Shown one piece after another: positions 62,782 through 64,000 of a stretch of 64,000 bases of DNA. The stretch comes from Brachybacterium phenoliresistens (GTDB lineage Bacteria; Actinomycetota; Actinomycetes; Actinomycetales; Dermabacteraceae). Location: positions 229,976-293,975 of the forward strand of contig NZ_KK069988.1 of assembly GCF_000576425.1 (NCBI RefSeq). The letters run 5' to 3'. Below the pieces are notes generated by a model. That model was given only the letters and a program-made list of their open reading frames with translations, made no database searches and was not told where the DNA came from. The translations under genes and the position numbers were made by a program. Numbering within the stretch: the first letter of the stretch is position 1; every line of letters starts with the position of its first letter.

Positions 62782-63375
62782 ATGGTCACCGCCCTTCTGA
62801 TCGTCGATGCGCAGCTCGACTTCACCGAAGGGGGTGCGCTCGGCGTCGACGGGGCCACCGCGGCATTCCGGCGCACCGCAGAGATGCTCGCGCAGGCCCA
62901 GGGCGAGGGCCGCCTGCTCCAGGAGTACCCCCTGATCGTCACGACGCAGGACTGGCACGTCGATCCGGGCTCGCACTGGTCCGAGCACCCCGACTACCTC
63001 GCCTCCTGGCCGGTGCACTGCCGCGCCGGATCTCCCGGGGCGGAGCTGAACCCGATCATCTCCGCGGCCCTGCGCACCGTCCCCCCGGAGAGGCTGGTGC
63101 GCATCACCAAGGGCGAGCACGAGGCCGCCTATTCCGGCTTCGAGGGGCACGACGCCTCCGGGACCCCGCTGGCCGAGCTGCTGCACGGGCGGGGCATCAC
63201 GGCGGTGGACGTGTGCGGGATCGCCACGGACCACTGCGTGCGGGCCACGGCCCTGGACGCCGTCTCCGCCGGGTTCTCGGTGCGGCTGCTGTCCGACCAG
63301 GTGGCCGCGGTCGACCCCGGCCGCGGCCAGTCGACCATCCAGGAGCTGCGCGAGGCCGGGGCGCTGATCGTCTGA
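62782..63375 (+). CDS. pncA: Nicotinamidase
   Basis: A 197-residue isochorismatase-fold enzyme with the catalytic triad of nicotinamidase: Asp in LLIVDAQLDF (about 10), Lys in VRITKGEH (about 114) and Cys in GIATDHCVRAT (about 155). TTQDWHVDPGSHW contributes metal-binding residues. It converts nicotinamide to nicotinate for NAD salvage. ATG 62782 begins the conserved MVTALLIVDAQ. It is divergent from the desaturase and followed by tRNA-Asn. Confidence 0.93.
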   Translation: MVTALLIVDAQLDFTEGGALGVDGATAAFRRTAEMLAQAQGEGRLLQEYPLIVTTQDWHVDPGSHWSEHPDYLASWPVHCRAGSPGAELNPIISAALRTVPPERLVRITKGEHEAAYSGFEGHDASGTPLAELLHGRGITAVDVCGIATDHCVRATALDAVSAGFSVRLLSDQVAAVDPGRGQSTIQELREAGALIV

Positions 63376-63468
63376 TCGGTGCCGACGTGGCATCGGTCAT
63401 AAACCCCCGGTCAGGGCGCTGTGGATGTGCGCCGGGCGCCCCGCCCCTGGTAGAGTTCTTCTCGTTGA

Positions 63469-63544
63469 TCCCGCGTAGCTCAATCGGCAGAGCATTCGAC
63501 TGTTAATCGAACGGTTACTGGTTCAAGTCCAGTCGCGGGAGCCA
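63469..63544 (+). tRNA. tRNA-Asn(GTT)
   Basis: Acceptor TCCCGCG (63469-63475) pairs with CGCGGGA (63534-63540); anticodon loop CTGTTAA with GTT; T-loop TTCAAGT. A 3' GCCA is encoded (63541-63544), unlike the CAT tRNA. TAGAGT (63451-63456), a likely -10 box, lies 12 bases upstream of the gene. Confidence 0.95.
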
Positions 63545-63551
63545 TTGCCCC

Positions 63552-63585
63552 CAGGTCAGCCCCGGATCCGTCCGGGGCTGACCTG
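63552..63585 (+). terminator. Terminator after tRNA-Asn
   Basis: Perfect 15-bp arms (63552-63566 and 63571-63585) with the loop TCCG, followed by TTTG, 8 bases after the tRNA. Confidence 0.85.
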
Positions 63586-63640
63586 TTTGCTCCCACCGTC
63601 GCTCCGCTCCGTCCGATCCCTGCCGCAGGAGGATCCCCGC

Positions 63641-64000
63641 GTGACCACCATGCCGGATGACCGGTTCGAGCTGCCCGAGGCCTTCGGCGACGGGTCCGTC
63701 TGGGCCGACCGCGTGGCCGAGCGCAGCTACGTCGGCCGCAATCGCCGCGGCGTCGAGATCCCCATCGGCTCCGGCGAGGGCCAGATCAACCCGGGGGAGC
63801 TGCTCAAGCTCGCCCTGATCGGCTGCGCCGGGATGAGCGCCGACTTCGCCATCGGCCGCCGCCTGGGCCCCGACTTCGCCGCCCGGCTGTGGGCCCACGG
63901 GGTGGCGGACCCGGAGACGGATCGCTACGCCGAGATCGGCGAGCAGATCCAGCTGGACCTGGAGGGCCTGGACGACGCGGGCCTGGCGCGCCTGGTGACG
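63641..64000 (+). CDS. OsmC-like peroxiredoxin-family protein, N-terminal part (runs off right edge)
   Basis: 120 codons to the window edge. The frame has WADRVAERSYVGRNRRGVEIPIGSGEG (in parts) and NPGEELLKLALIGCAGM-like (residues about 50-65: INPGELLKLALIGCAGMSADFAIG), the conserved region around the first catalytic Cys of OsmC/Ohr proteins, which detoxify organic hydroperoxides; the second Cys would lie beyond the edge. GTG 63641 has AGGAGG seven bases upstream. Confidence 0.75.
   Translation, partial: MTTMPDDRFELPEAFGDGSVWADRVAERSYVGRNRRGVEIPIGSGEGQINPGELLKLALIGCAGMSADFAIGRRLGPDFAARLWAHGVADPETDRYAEIGEQIQLDLEGLDDAGLARLVT

Overview
The window is 64 kb of very G+C-rich DNA with dense, mostly short-spaced genes, many GTG starts and many 4-nt stop/start overlaps. 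The gene order comEA-comEC-holA-rpsT, lepA-hemW-hrcA-dnaJ-rsmE, HIT-phoH-ybeY-CNNM-era-leuA, recO-uppS-zur-glyS and dusB-dgt-dnaG is the conserved actinobacterial backbone. Together with the fused oleBC gene and the codon usage it points to a Micrococcales actinobacterium, most likely a Brachybacterium-like Dermabacteraceae. The genus is an inference from gene content; no rRNA gene is present to confirm it.

Left part (1-10 kb): the 5' part of putA runs off the left edge, followed by a small membrane-anchored YtxH-like protein, thymidine kinase, an Eis-like acetyltransferase and a TIM-barrel epimerase-like protein. An oleA-oleBC-oleD operon then encodes head-to-head condensation of two fatty acyl-CoAs to long-chain olefins. 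It is translationally coupled and has a strong hairpin just upstream.

Middle part (10-34 kb): a VKOR-family membrane protein, the DNA-uptake genes comEA and comEC, holA and rpsT, an orphan PemK/MazF-like protein, and an ATP-grasp/Alpha-E pair. Next come lepA-MOSC-hemW, a DUF4870 protein, a DUF3097 protein, and hrcA behind a CIRCE operator, followed by dnaJ and rsmE. After an oppositely oriented flavin reductase comes a compact HIT-phoH-ybeY-CNNM-era run.

Right part (34-64 kb): leuA is preceded by a leucine-rich leader peptide. A TetR-controlled SDR gene, a divergent LysR/EamA pair, an M28 peptidase, a trans-aconitate methyltransferase-like gene with a palindromic operator, recO and uppS follow. 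The zinc operon znuA-znuC-znuB-zur, with a DedA-like gene fused on by an ATGA overlap, sits under a Zur-type operator and is divergent from glyS. A small sugar/nucleoside cluster (GH1, MFS, TetR, nucleoside hydrolase) precedes dusB-dgt-dnaG. A CAT tRNA, a cold-shock gene with a long non-coding upstream region, a fatty-acid desaturase, nicotinamidase, tRNA-Asn and a truncated OsmC gene close the window.

The most unusual non-coding content is a set of short tandem repeats that copy gene ends or terminators (after the VKOR gene, DUF3097, glyS, csp, and the YtxH-like gene). There is also a pair of related long palindromes at about 23.4 and 50.1 kb, and an apparent excess of the 9-mer GGCCGATGC on both strands. 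No insertion sequence, prophage, CRISPR array or rRNA gene was seen.
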